This document shows positions 1-10,547 of a stretch of 64,000 nucleotides of DNA, piece by piece (position 1 is the first letter of the stretch; each line of letters begins with the position of its first letter). The notes under the pieces are model-generated. The model searched no databases and was not told where the DNA came from. It worked only from the letters and a program-made list of their open reading frames with translations. The DNA comes from Eupeodes corollae (taxonomy: Eukaryota > Arthropoda > Insecta > Diptera > Syrphidae): contig NC_079148.1 in NCBI RefSeq assembly GCF_945859685.1, positions 57,546,421 through 57,610,420 on the forward strand, given 5' to 3'. Both the position numbers and the translations under genes were made by a program.

Positions 1-2251
1 TTTCGAATGAAACAATACCGTTATTTGAGTTTTTCGCAAACAGAGATGATGGCTGCCGCGAATTAGACTTTCGCACAACTGTCAAATCTTTGAAGTTTTC
101 TTCTAGACGTTTTAAGCGTTGACTTGCTTGGAATGCATCATCATCATCATTTTCAACAAAATGGCTGCTGCTGATACTGTTAAAGCTGGTGCTGACGTTT
201 TTGGCACAGTTGACAGGTCTTATTGTTATTTTTGTTGTTGTTGGAACTGTTGTTGTTGTTGTAGTTGTTGTTGTAGTGCAGTTACTACTACTACCATAAC
301 ATTGTTGTTTATTGTCATTATTGTTGCCGTTATCATTATTGTAGCTGCCTTTGTTGAATAATAATAATTCCCTTTTTACATCACTAACCTTTAACAATGA
401 ATGAGGAGCTTTTTGTTGTGTATAAGCATTACACCTCGCAGGAGATGTGATGACTTTTTGGTCGTAATATTGGTTGTTGTCGTTGTTTGTCGGAAGAGCA
501 ATAAGCGATGGTTGTCGACGACGGGATCCGTCGCCAGCTTTTCGGTTTTTATAGCCGTCGCCGTATTTGTATCCTTTTTCTTTGCTCTCGCTCTGATATT
601 CTGATGGCTGCTCCTCTTTAACTGGAAATTGTGGAAGCCTTAAGCTTTTGCAACATGTATTACTTGCTCCTGCTTCGGATTCTCCTGGTAATGATTTCGA
701 TGACGATGACGACGATTGTGATGGTGATGATGATGGCGTTTGTGTTGGTGTTGATGGTATTGGAGAAGATGGTGGTATTGGAAGAAAGTAGAGATTTTCG
801 TTTAAATTATTAACCAATTCGTTGTTAATAAACCAAAGAGTATTATTTAGATTAGAAGCACTTAGAATAAGATAGTTAAACTTTTGCCCCGTTGATGGAG
901 CAACACTAACTCGATTAGTAGGTACACTCGAATTCGAATTCGGATCAGTCACCACCGACGACGACGAAGAATACGAAAACCACTGGGAGTGTGAGCTCTG
1001 GCTGGCGACAAGAAAAATTCTTTTCGGATGACAAAAATGGCCCAAAGAATCGATTAGGAGGGCCTGCAGAGCTTCTGTTTTATTTTTTTCTGTTTCTGCA
1101 CCAAAAACTAGACACGGATTTAAATTATAGCAAAAAATATCACCAAACGGACTGAAATAAAGTTCACTTAACACAAAATCACACGAATTGGCAGAAAGTG
1201 GACCTTTAGCCAGGGAATTTTCAGTCCTTGTTGGAGGAGATGATGCTTTTTCTTCAGCTGTTAGACATTTTGCAAAATCCTGCACTGATGGTGGACTACT
1301 AACCGACGACGTCGATGCCCAACTGGTAGTGGTGGTGGTGGCGGCAGCAGCACTGGTGGTGGTGGTATAGGTGTTGGGGGCTAAAGTTCTGCTATTGCTA
1401 TTGCTGGTGCTAGTGCTGGTACTGGTGCTGGCCTGGCTCAAGTGTTTACCAATGTGCTTGTCTGCTTCTGCTTGTGATGGCTCCTGGATCGATGATGCTG
1501 TTGGAGCTGTTTCCGTTGCTAGACGTTCGTTGCGACGATAGCGCCTATGAACGCATTCCAACGGACGTGGTTGAGGCAGAACTGCGCATGTTACCCGACC
1601 ATTACCGCTCACTGATGTCGATACACATTTGAAATTCGAGTCCACTGTAGTTGTCAATGTCCCATTGCCATCATAATGGTGAGAGTCGTCCACAAGTGCG
1701 GATGCGCACTGAACCGACTCGACAACAGCACAACAAATACCTTTGCAAGTGCTGTTGATACTGATGCCGTTGTTGCCTCCTGCATTCCCCACACCCTCGC
1801 CATCAAACACATCCGTACCCTCACAAATGCCCACTTTGTCGTTATGTTGTCCATTTTTATTGGGGGCTGAAACGGGAGGCGACGGTGGCGGCGGTGGTGG
1901 CAGTGGAGTGTAAATAGAACCCTTTGTGGCGGTTACATCGCAACTCCACTCAAAGTTGCATGGAATCTCACCACGAGTGTGGTGACAATCATTACAACGA
2001 CTACGACGATGGTGCTGGTGGTGGTTGTTCCACGTTTTGTTATCATTTTGTATGCTCCCAATGTGATTTGCATTGTCTATGTCCTCTACTGAGGCTGATG
2101 GAGTTGTTGTAGGCGGTTTGGGTGCTGCCGAAGTAACTGCCACTAGCGATGGTGGTGACGACGGTGATGGAGAGAGGAAACGTAGTTTTTCACTGTCACA
2201 TTGGTTAAGTTGAAGAATGTTAATGCGGTTCAACTGGAGTGAAGAAGACAT
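1..2251 (-). CDS. Large first coding exon of an unidentified Ser/Thr/Asn-rich protein, partial
   Basis: Read on the minus strand, an ATG at 2251-2249 opens a frame that stays free of stops for 750 codons and leaves the window at base 1. Such a length is very unlikely by chance in this AT-rich DNA. The product is mostly low complexity. It has a proline run near residue 116, Ser/Thr stretches, an Asn-rich part near 630-650, a poly-Thr run near 660-672 and a short Asp tract near 701. A more ordinary charged segment (QRLKRLEENFKDLTVVRK) follows near 708-725. No signal peptide or membrane segment is seen. The start is supported by an AAAGAA context and by a splice acceptor 104 nt upstream. This looks like the disordered N-terminal part of a regulatory protein. 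I do not recognise the family. An AAAG|GTTAGT site near base 387 could be an alternative donor, though the frame continues past it. Confidence 0.75.
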   Translation of the reverse strand, partial: MSSSLQLNRINILQLNQCDSEKLRFLSPSPSSPPSLVAVTSAAPKPPTTTPSASVEDIDNANHIGSIQNDNKTWNNHHQHHRRSRCNDCHHTRGEIPCNFEWSCDVTATKGSIYTPLPPPPPPSPPVSAPNKNGQHNDKVGICEGTDVFDGEGVGNAGGNNGISINSTCKGICCAVVESVQCASALVDDSHHYDGNGTLTTTVDSNFKCVSTSVSGNGRVTCAVLPQPRPLECVHRRYRRNERLATETAPTASSIQEPSQAEADKHIGKHLSQASTSTSTSTSNSNSRTLAPNTYTTTTSAAAATTTTTSWASTSSVSSPPSVQDFAKCLTAEEKASSPPTRTENSLAKGPLSANSCDFVLSELYFSPFGDIFCYNLNPCLVFGAETEKNKTEALQALLIDSLGHFCHPKRIFLVASQSSHSQWFSYSSSSSVVTDPNSNSSVPTNRVSVAPSTGQKFNYLILSASNLNNTLWFINNELVNNLNENLYFLPIPPSSPIPSTPTQTPSSSPSQSSSSSSKSLPGESEAGASNTCCKSLRLPQFPVKEEQPSEYQSESKEKGYKYGDGYKNRKAGDGSRRRQPSLIALPTNNDNNQYYDQKVITSPARCNAYTQQKAPHSLLKVSDVKRELLLFNKGSYNNDNGNNNDNKQQCYGSSSNCTTTTTTTTTTVPTTTKITIRPVNCAKNVSTSFNSISSSHFVENDDDDAFQASQRLKRLEENFKDLTVVRKSNSRQPSSLFAKNSNNGIVSFE

Positions 2252-2355
2252 TTCTTTGTTTTTATTCGACAACGGATACAATTTAATTTTGTTTTCATTA
2301 TTTGTTTATTTAGTTAGTGGTGTGATGATTCTTTTGTTCGACTTTTCATTAAATG
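2252..2355 (-). other. 5' UTR part of the exon of the 1-2251 gene, with splice acceptor
   Basis: On the minus strand a long pyrimidine tract ends in ATTTACAG (AG at 2357-2356), a near-ideal acceptor. The exon would begin at 2355 and give 104 nt of leader before the ATG at 2251. The gene should therefore have at least one upstream non-coding exon at higher coordinates in this window. Confidence 0.55.
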
Positions 2356-4618
2356 CTGTAAATAAAAAAAAAACACAAAAAAGAAGTCAATTACTTGGTT
2401 TGTAAATTTAAAATGGAATCGAGATAAGCATTTCCGGTTAAAAAACGGAAATTTGTTTATTAAGAGTACTTGAAAATACGGTAACGTTTATACATAAAAC
2501 TAAGAGGACTGTTTTTATGAAAACTTAAAGTCCTTTGATAGTAGTAGTTTTAGTAAGTTCATTCATATCATGACGAGGAAATTTGCAAGCAAAATAATTG
2601 TTGTATGATTTGTATATTAACAAGCATTACAGTCAAACCAGCTTAAATTAAACTGTTTTAAGATATCTTTTATCCTTGTACAACTTCTGACAACTTTAAC
2701 CATTTGTTTAACAAAAGGGTATTTTTATTTCAAGATCGAGCAATGATTCGAACAAAGGCGTACATTCTTGAAAATTAAATAGATACATATTTTTTAAACC
2801 CAAGAAAGTAGCAAATTGAGGAATATTACAAACATAGCATTCGGATAATATAGAAAAAAACTTAATTAAATCAGCTTTTCCTTTTTGTAGATTTTTAAGA
2901 AACTGATTTGAGTTAGCTAAAAAAACTGCTTCTATAAGTGATTGCTGAACCAATAGCAGTTGAATAGCTCAAAAATGTACAGTTTTCAAATATTCAAGAA
3001 AAAAAATGTATACAATTTGTTTTTAAACCTTAATATTGAACCATCTGTTTTTCTGGTATTATTGCTTTCCTTTGTTTTGTTAATCTTGAAAGAAATGTTT
3101 CCGAAGCAAATCAAAAAGTGTTGTACACTATGTACACGTGGTCTCGATCATATTAATATTAAGCTCTTTAAATATGACTTACATTTTCAACAAAAAATCT
3201 AATACGAATCGCACTTGAAGATGGCACTTGCTGAGATTTGACAAAGTTTAAGTTTCAAAATTATAACTAATACAATTACAATTTGGCACACGGGCGTTAT
3301 TGATTTTTTGAAAAACCAAAGAGACCAACAATTTTTGTCTTTCAATCATAAGTATTAGAACCAACAAATATCTATTTCATCAAAAACTTACGTGCAGTTT
3401 TAAAAAAAGGTAGTTATTTTAAATGGGTTGACAAATATTTTTAACTTCCCATTGTTGATATAATTTATAAAAAAAAAAAACTGTAAAAAAGCTATTGTCT
3501 GCTCGAGTTTTTCTAGGAAAGTAAAAGAATGGCGTAAAATCGAATCTGGTAAATCGTTTTTAACATCTGAAAAGAAGGAAAGAAGGTATTTTTTTTTAAA
3601 TAGATTGCCTAATAAAAAGACTGACTCGAAAATGTTGGCAAAATTAAAGATATTATCTTTAACAGGAATTCTAAATTTTAGAAAAATCCAACAATCAATT
3701 TTTTTAAAAATAAGGAATTTACAAAAAATATTACGCAAAAATGATTTATTTCGAGAAAAGATGAAGGTATTGACTTTAAAATTAATTCATTTTGCAACAT
3801 TGTTGTTAACGTTATAAATTGGAATTTACTTTTCTAAGAAAAAAAAAACTTAAACAAAATGCTGCCATTTAAATAAATCGGTTTCGACTTAAAATCTCGG
3901 AAATAAAAACACTTTATTAAAATCAATTTCATTTTATTATATGCAAAATATTTTTGCTTACTTTAAGTTAAATTTTGTAGAAATAATTTAATTGACAACT
4001 TTTTTTATAAAAACACGAGAAACTATAAAAAATTGATAAGAAAAGGGTTCCAACTTATTATAAGATCAAAAATGAAGACATTGAATTCAATCTTTGTTAT
4101 CTCACACAAAATATTGTTATTCATATTTTGTTAAAGCGTTATTAAAATTGACAAACGGAATTGAATGGAAAGTTATCAGTGTGAGACGCATCCCAGTTTT
4201 CTTTTTCTATTTAAATATTCAAGTCGAAAAAAATGTTGAGTTTATTTTTTTTAAACAAAAGTCAAAAATTTCATTTATGGTAGAATAACATTTTTTGAAA
4301 GTCATATAATTCTTTATTTGGAAAATGCTCTGCAGACACATATTTTGTTCAGCTTTCATTGATTAAAAAAAAACATTATTACTTCATTTTGGTTAACTTC
4401 ATACCAATAACGACATAATGAAAAACATAAAATTTAATTCAAGTCACATTATTATTTCAAAAAAACGGCAAGAGTACGATAACTCAGGATTTTTTAAGAA
4501 CAGTTAAGAACAAGCATTTGTGACTATGAGAGGGGGGTCTATCTCCCCCCGTTTAGGGAGAGGCAGTTAAAAAGATTATTACTTAAAATAGAACAAATAG
4601 TTACAAAAGTAACGGTAA
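2356..4618. other. AT-rich stretch, no recognised gene (intron or intergenic)
   Basis: This is probably intron of the minus-strand gene. Two minus-strand open frames (2708-2953 and 3400-3738) have a mixed amino-acid composition. They match no family I know and have no clear splice sites. The rest is A/T-rich with homopolymer runs. A CACGTG hexamer lies at 3135-3140 without a recognisable promoter. Confidence 0.4.
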
Positions 4619-4620
4619 TA

Positions 4621-5902
4621 AAGGGTGTCCCAAAATTAACGCAAGATTTGAGTTTGCCGCCATTTGTGCAGTGAAGTGTTGGCAACCCTGAAAAAAAGCA
4701 ATTTGACAGCTAACAGTATAGGGTTATTAAAAATGGAGCGTTACACGATAGAACAACGTGTCTTCATTATTATAGAATATTTCAAAAATAGTGAAAGCTT
4801 GGCGGCTGCAGTTCGAAAATTTCATACAAAATATGGTCGGAATAGTGTTTTAACTTCGTCAACTGTGAAGAGATTAATTGAAAAATTCATGGAGACTGGA
4901 TCCGTTGGAGACGCCAAACACACTGGTCGTCCAAAAAACAAGCCGTTCAAATTTGAATGTCGAAGCAGTGCGTTAGAGTGTTGCTGACAATCCAGGAACA
5001 TCAATTCGACGTCGTGGACAAGAATTGCTAATTTCAAGAACCTCTCTACAGCGTATACTCACCAAAGATGTGTGTCTCCTTGCTTACAAAATTCAATTAA
5101 CATAACAATTGAAGCCTAATGACCATTTATAGAGAAGAGAGTTCGTTGAATGGATTATTGAACATCAACAAATGGACCCTGATTTTTCGAGCAAAATCAT
5201 CCTAAGCGATGAAGCACATTTTCATCTTGATGGCTTTGTCAATCGCCAAAATTGCCGCTTTTGGGGTTTGGAGAACCCACATGGGATTGTCGAAAAACAA
5301 ATGCATCCACAACCCGTGACTGTATGGCGTGGATTTTGGGCTGGAGGCATAATTGGGCCATATTTTTTTGAAAATGATGCTGGTCAAGCAGTGACTGTTA
5401 CTGGTGCTCGATATCGCGACATGATTACACTGTTCTTTCTGCCAAAATTGGATGATATTGATGTGTCCAATATGTGGTTTCAACAAGACGGTGCCACATG
5501 TCATACAGCCCGTGAAACAATTCAATTACTGCATGAGACATTTCCAGGTCGTGTACTCTCTCGTTTCGGTGATCAAAATTGGCCTCCTAGATCGTATGAT
5601 TTAACACCATTAGACTTCTTTTTATGGGGTTATTTGAAATCACAACCACCCGTGCATTAAAGGAGGAGATTCAACGCTGCATCAACGAAATTCAGCCACA
5701 TTTATGCAGAATGGTCATGGAAAATTTCAACAAAAGAGTGCGCATGTGGATGCAAAGCCGTGGAGGCCATTTGTCCGATGTGTTATTCCATACATAACCC
5801 TATCCTATGTACTTTACGAGTCAATAAAAATATAACTATCAAAAGACTAAAAACGGCGTTTTCTATTTAATTCAAATCTTGCGTTAATTTAAGGACACCC
5901 TT
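4621..5902 (+). mobile_element. DD41D mariner-like transposon, copy 1 (degenerate)
   Basis: Inverted ends beginning AAGGGTGTCC and continuing to about 30 bp (AATTAACGCAAGATTTGA) bound the element, with TA target duplications at 4619-4620 and 5903-5904. The transposase reads on the plus strand from the ATG at 4733 (MERYTIEQRVF) to the LSDVLFHT end near 5797. Catalytic motifs are visible: LSDEAHF, FQQDGATCH and DLTPLDFFLWG. There are 41 residues between the second and third Asp, the spacing of the rosa-like DD41D branch of Tc1/mariner. The copy is dead: there is a frameshift near 4935, stops near 5102 and 5131, and a disruption near 5645. A close relative in the opposite orientation lies at 24623-25890. 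Confidence 0.9.
4733..5797 (+). pseudogene. DD41D transposase pseudogene of copy 1
   Basis: The N-terminal half (helix-turn-helix DNA-binding region, KRLIEKFMETGSVGDAKHTG) and the catalytic domain lie in different frames. The best-preserved piece, 5172-5639, carries all three catalytic Asp residues. A gap near 5642 removes the short VYVNKPT-like stretch present in the copy at 24623. It cannot encode active transposase as it stands. Confidence 0.8.
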
Positions 5903-5904
5903 TA

Positions 5905-6179
5905 CTAACAATTAAGTATTATACATTTTTCTTAAAGCCAACACTTGTGTCTATTAGCTTGTTTTTAAATCAAGTCAAAACTATGCATAGTTTTTGAAAA
6001 AAAAATTGTTTTAAACTCTTTTATTATTTAAATGGACGACTTTTGTAAAACGGCACCTATGAAGAAATTAGCTTTTCGAAATTCACCATAGATGCAAAAA
6101 AAATTGTTTTGATACAAATTTTCATGTGAAAATGGAAACTAACGTCTTAAAGAAGATGTGCAAGAATTAGGAGCGGTTC
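5905..6179. other. AT-rich spacer, nothing recognised
   Basis: This stretch lies between the mariner copy and the 15-bp repeat array. I see no coding frame, repeat or RNA-like structure in it. Confidence 0.4.
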
Positions 6180-7180
6180 GAAATGCTGTATTTGAAAATA
6201 TTGTAGGGCCAAAATTCTGTATGGTTAATATTCTGTATTTCAAAATACTGTACATTTAAAATACAGTGTCTCGAAATACTGTATTATCAAAATACTGTAT
6301 CTCATAATACTGTATAATACTGGAAGTTTTTACAGATCAATTAGTTTTATGCAATTGTTTATGAAATAGTTGAATTTGAAAGAAACAATGTACAAATAAA
6401 ATAAGAAATAGAAAAGAAAGAAGGCACCATTTATATTATTTTGTGGACTTTTATTATTTCAGACACTTATTCATTATCAAAGGTAAATATGTTATTGTAA
6501 AAGGGAGTATATTAGAACATTATGCTTATGAAAAGTTATAATGGTGTTTTCTTAAAAAAAGTATTTTGTTTTCAAAATTCTGTATTTCAAAATTCTGTAA
6601 ATAAAGCTCAAAACAACTTTTATTTTCTGAGCCTTTTTTTACAGCATTTTGAAATACAGAATTTTGATATACAGAGTGTTGAAATACAGAATTTTGAGAT
6701 ACAGTATTTTGATCAAGTATTTTGCAAAATACTATATGTATTTTGTACATACAGTATTTTGAAATACTGTATTTTGAGATACAGTATTTTAAATACAGTA
6801 TTTTGATCCATACAATATTTTGATCGCAACCCGCAAGAATTTGTTCAAGGGTCCTTATACTGTATTTAAAATACTGTATCTCAAAATAATTTATTTCAAA
6901 ATGCTGTATGATCAAAATGCTGCACCTCAAAATTCTGTATTTCGAAATTCTGTACATCAAAATTCTGTATTTCAAAATGCTGTAAATAATCATTCTGCAA
7001 TACAGAATTTTGAAAACAGAATACTTTTCTTTAAGAAAAAATCATGATAATTTTTCATTAGAATAATGTTTTAATATACTTTCCTTGAACAATAACATAA
7101 GTACCTATGATAATTCACAGTATCGTAGCGTATCATAAAGAATTTTGGCCATACAGTATTTGGAATACAGCATTTCGACT
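6180..7180. repeat. Foldback-like element built from 15-bp CAAAATACTGTATTT repeats in both orientations
   Basis: A 15-bp unit, roughly TCAAAATACTGTATT with many variants, recurs dozens of times, some copies direct and some reverse-complemented. Runs of one orientation (about 6190-6330, 6850-6990) flank runs of the other (about 6640-6820). The central part has inverted outer arms. About 6534-6603 (ATAATGGTGTTTTCTTAAAAA through CAAAATTCTGTA) pairs with about 6983-7060. This resembles a foldback element with subterminal minisatellites. Because 15 bp is five codons, both strands give open frames that look like five-residue repeats (FEIQN, VFQNS). I regard these as by-products of the DNA repeat. 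A diverged copy with the same flank lies at 8735-9160. Confidence 0.7.
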
Positions 7181-7512
7181 CCCTCACTTTGTTCAAAAAT
7201 ACGATTAGTGTGCTCCACAAATTTGTATAATACAGACGAATTATGTACATTTTAATAAAAATACAAAATTCAACTTATGTTTGACCGTTGTACCCAAATC
7301 TGGATATCTTAAATCAATACAACTTTATTGAAAATTATGTATCTCAAAAAAACAAAATACTGTATGATCAAAATACTGTTACTCAAAATTTAGTATTTCA
7401 AAAATAAAAATCATTTTGATAATATAAAAATGTGCACACTTAATTAACAGCATTTTGAAAACAAAATTTTGAAAAAAGAATCATTTTTGAAAGTTATGTT
7501 GAAGGGACTGTC
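7181..7512. other. Spacer with scattered 15-bp repeat remnants
   Basis: Isolated ACTGTAT-type units occur around 7360-7480. No coding feature is recognised. Confidence 0.4.
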
Positions 7513-8760
7513 CATGATAGAATTGGACACACTTAGGCCAGTTTAATGGCCCATTGTCATACCACATGAATCTTAAGGCTTACTCCTGAGCTCATAATGG
7601 AACTAGTTTGAGTCCCTTACGAAACGTGAGAGGCTAATTATGCTGATATGATTTAGATCGTTAAAGAAGGATTCTTCTAGATAATTGTTGCGTTTTTGAG
7701 CTAGAGCGACAATGTACAGAGAAGAACTGTTTCCTTCTCTTCCTCGTCCATACAGCTTTTGCAAGTCATTTGAGAATGCGCCTAGCCGCGTGGCGTACTT
7801 TCCTAGTAGACAGTATCCGGTGATGTCCCCTATTATCGAGCTTATATATGTACGTGGTGCTGTTGTTCCACCTTGTGTTTGCCTTCTTCATAGCGTCTTC
7901 CATTAGCAAGAGTACAAGAAGCGATTGGTATGTCAGCATTAGCCAAAAGTGGTAGTATGGGCAGTACTGTACCGTTCCTGGCGAGTTCATCTGTCTTACA
8001 GTTACCTGGAATGTCTCTATGGTCTGGCACATCCAGCAAAGGTGAATATTAAACTGTTGTGTCATCTCCATTAGAGATGATCGACAGTTATTGACTGTTA
8101 TAGAGTTTGTAGAGACAGAGTCCAGAGATTTGATAGCAGCCTGACTATCTGAGAAAATACGGATATCAGATGTTGATATCACGTTTTCTTTAAGCCAGGG
8201 GTGGAATCGGCTAAGGTGATTGTTGAATATCAATTTTTTGATAGTCAAATTGACTATCATTTTCATTCCGTCTGTGTAAGATGATTCAACTCAATTCAAT
8301 TTGATTGAACAATTTCAGATTCAAATTGTCAAAATTCGTTGTTGCCTTGGTGAAATTTTAAATTGATTCTTATAAAATATCTAAATAAAAGTTTCAAATT
8401 GGCTGACTTTGAATAAAATTCTTACTTTTCTTGCTTTTTTTCGAGTGTCGTAAGCTTTGTCAGTCACAGGAATGTGTTTTTTAAAAGAAACAAAGTGAAC
8501 TAAGAAAATTGTCCAGTCGTTTGTGTAAGCGTCTGGTAGCTCTATTCGGAATAAACAAATTTTTTTTGAAAACGACTATCACATTTTTTTGTGATAGCTT
8601 TTAAGGTATCAATAGGTGATAGTCAACCTTATGTAGAACAAATTCGATCATTTTGATTGTCATTTATCAACAATCACCTTAGCCAACTCCACCCCAGGAA
8701 AAGACTTCTTTTATCGCCAAAAGTTCCGCCAGAATATATCATAATAATTTTTAATTAAAA
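7513..8760 (-). mobile_element. 3' part of a non-LTR retrotransposon with RNase H domain, interrupted by a MITE
   Basis: On the minus strand the frame reads AIKEV...SW, then after an insertion LKENVIS, IRIFSDSQAAIKSL, FNIHLCW, and after a frameshift the ELARNGT region. This is the RNase H domain found in the I, R1 and LOA groups of non-LTR elements (catalytic Asp in FSDSQAA). A short C-terminal piece and 3' untranslated DNA follow down to about 7513. The reverse transcriptase part is missing. Frameshifts, and a 494-bp insertion at 8200-8693 that splits a Trp codon, make it non-functional. Confidence 0.7.
8200..8693. mobile_element. MITE with 27-bp terminal inverted repeats
   Basis: The ends GGTGGAATCGGCTAAGGTGA and the reverse complement of the right end (GGTGGAGTTGGCTAAGGTGA) match over about 27 bp. 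A 5-bp duplication, CCAGG, flanks the element at 8195-8199 and 8694-8698. Removing the insert and one CCAGG restores the interrupted RNase H frame, which fixes the ends. The interior has no transposase and contains several GATAGTCA/TGACTATC motifs. Confidence 0.75.
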
Positions 8761-9160
8761 CAATATTTTAATACACTTCCCTTGAACAATAACATATTTA
8801 TTATAAGTTCCGACCAATCGATTTTGTGTCAACCTTCGGTCTTACTCCTTTCACAGTCCAAATTTTAATGAACTTCGGGAGCACAGATTCATTTATTTAT
8901 ACTAATTCTGAACAACATTTCATACAAATATTATTCAATGTTCGCACAATCATTTTGAAAGTGATCATATAAAGTTGTTTCGAACAAAGTATTTTTCAAC
9001 TTTGAATAAATAAATACAAAATAATTGGCATCTTCTTCTTATTTTTTCATTTTCATACAGCATCTTGAGATGAGAATTTTGCGATACAGTATTTTGAGAT
9101 ATAGTATTTTAAACTTACAGTAGTTTGAAATACAACATTTCGATCCTCTCCCAAATCAAT
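8735..9160. repeat. Diverged second copy of the 15-bp repeat element flank
   Basis: About 8740-8805 (AATTTTT...AATACACTTCCCTTGAACAATAACATA) matches about 7040-7110 in the same orientation. From 9055 to 9150 there are further ACAGTATTTTGA units. The intervening part (8806-9054) is AT-rich and not recognised. Confidence 0.5.
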
Positions 9161-9620
9161 TTATGCTTAAAGAATTGTGGTTTATAGGATTTAGAGAACA
9201 ACAAAAATAATAGAAAATATGTTGGTATCATTTAGGCTGCGTATTTAATAGCAAATGGCTTAAAGCTTTTAAAATCAAGATAAAATGACAAAATCTGCAC
9301 TAAACATTTGTCCATGCACGTTATGCCTTTTTAAATTAAAAAGTTTTCCATGCCAAATATGTACACTAACAAGAACAGTTTTTAACTGTCCAATATTTCT
9401 GTAACGAAAATGTATGTATTAATTTTCAAATACAGATATAATGAGCATTTGATCCAAATTTATAAATAAAAATATGGCCATATGAAATAATGTATTTTTG
9501 AAAAAATGTAATAATTCAAGGAAACAGAGTAGATATTAAATCCATCTTCACTTCAAAGTAACCATAATGTTTATAAACATATGAATCCTTTTAAATTTAT
9601 AGGCTCTTTAATTAAAAACC
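9161..9620. other. AT-rich stretch, nothing recognised
   Basis: I see no coding frame with convincing composition, no repeat structure and no RNA gene. Confidence 0.4.
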
Positions 9621-9719
9621 AAGTTTCTTATTAACAAAATATTTATGATGTTTTTATTTTGAATCTTTTATTTCGAATGAATTTATTAAATAATTTTATT
9701 CGTCTAAACAAAAATAATT
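9621..9719 (+). repeat. Left arm of a 99-bp inverted repeat
   Basis: The arm, AAGTTTCTTATTAACAAAAT to CAAAAATAATT, pairs with the reverse complement of about 10443-10541 with only about three mismatches. The two arms enclose the retroviral-type integrase fragment. Confidence 0.75.
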
Positions 9720-9876
9720 AAAAACTGGATTTTTATATTATGATAAGTTTAAAGTACTCCTAAAACTCATCTTTTCCATTTCGATCGACCCGATCAATAA
9801 CAATATTATATAATTTAATCAAAACATGAAACAGTTTATATAATACAATAATACAAAGATTAATTATTACAATTAC

Positions 9877-9929
9877 AATTGTCAGTTAAGTCAAAAACCG
9901 TCATACGGATTTTGACTTAACTGACAATT
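9877..9929. repeat. Perfect 20-bp palindrome with 13-bp loop
   Basis: AATTGTCAGTTAAGTCAAAA at 9877-9896 is exactly the reverse complement of 9910-9929, with a 13-bp spacer. The right arm is the end of the coding fragment below, so the left arm looks like an inverted copy made by template switching. Confidence 0.85.
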
Positions 9930-10409
9930 TTCAATATCTCTTATTTCATACTGACAATTAGGTAATACTTTATGAATTTTATACGGACCACGAAATTTAG
10001 GAATGATTTTTTTATTAGTTCTAATACTTGTATCAATATTTCTGTTCATGACAAATTTTCCTACCGAAAACTTTTTGTGTAATTTGTGTGTATTCAAATA
10101 ATGCTCAGAATTTTTCTGCTAGCTTAGTTCTATATTATCGGATGCTGTTTTTCGTAATATGGTTAAGTCTGGTTTTATAAATCGTTTACTATTTAGATGT
10201 TCTGAAAGAATATCTACCTCTCGTCCACGTTGATTAAAACCATATAGTAATTGACATGGAGACACAGCTGTTGTGGAATGAATAGAGTTATTAGTGGCAT
10301 ACTCTACTTTGATTAAAAGTTTAGACCAGTCGGAGTGTTGAACAGGTTCAGAAATCTTAGCCAATAATAATTTTGTAAGTTTCGTAAAAGCATCTACTAC
10401 TATCACCAA
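9891..10409 (-). pseudogene. Ty3/gypsy-type LTR retrotransposon pol fragment (integrase end)
   Basis: Two minus-strand frames separated by a stop near 10119 carry integrase-type motifs. The upstream one (10409-10119) has VDAFTKLTK, HSDWSKLL and a C-terminal half of the core domain, with part of the core deleted. The downstream one (10097-9891) has the basic VGKFVMNRNIDTS...KFRGPYKI segment typical of the integrase C-terminal region of gypsy-group elements. No LTRs, gag, protease or reverse transcriptase are present. It is a short, broken relic. Confidence 0.65.
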
Positions 10410-10442
10410 AATGTGTTTTCTTTTAGAAATAACAAACTGAAG

Positions 10443-10541
10443 AATTATTTTTGTTTTGACGAATAAAATTATTTAATAAATTCATTCCAAATAAAAGATT
10501 CAAAATAAAAACATCATAAATATTTTGTTAATAAGAAATTT
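10443..10541 (-). repeat. Right arm of a 99-bp inverted repeat
   Basis: It is the reverse complement of 9621-9719 with about three differences. Neither arm resembles the LTR of a retroelement (no TG...CA termini seen), so the pair may be a foldback duplication around the pol relic. Confidence 0.75.
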
Positions 10542-10547
10542 AGTAAG

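Noticed and set aside
119..1370. Several plus-strand frames rich in Cys, Val and Ala over triplet repeats
   Set aside because: They are antisense shadows of the long minus-strand coding exon with its Thr, Asn and Ser runs.
1..2251. Identity of the minus-strand gene with shaggy, a neighbour of per in Drosophila with a low-complexity isoform
   Set aside because: No kinase motifs and no sequence I recognise; local gene order is not expected to be kept over this distance.
3135..3140. Other single CACGTG hexamers (3135, 22655, 52763) as clock elements
   Set aside because: They are isolated, without a second E-box or promoter context. Several are expected by chance in 64 kb.
6526..6993. 155-codon minus-strand frame looking like a pentapeptide-repeat protein
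   Set aside because: The pattern is forced by the 15-bp DNA repeat, appears on both strands, and has variable repeat quality without a conserved hydrophobic core.
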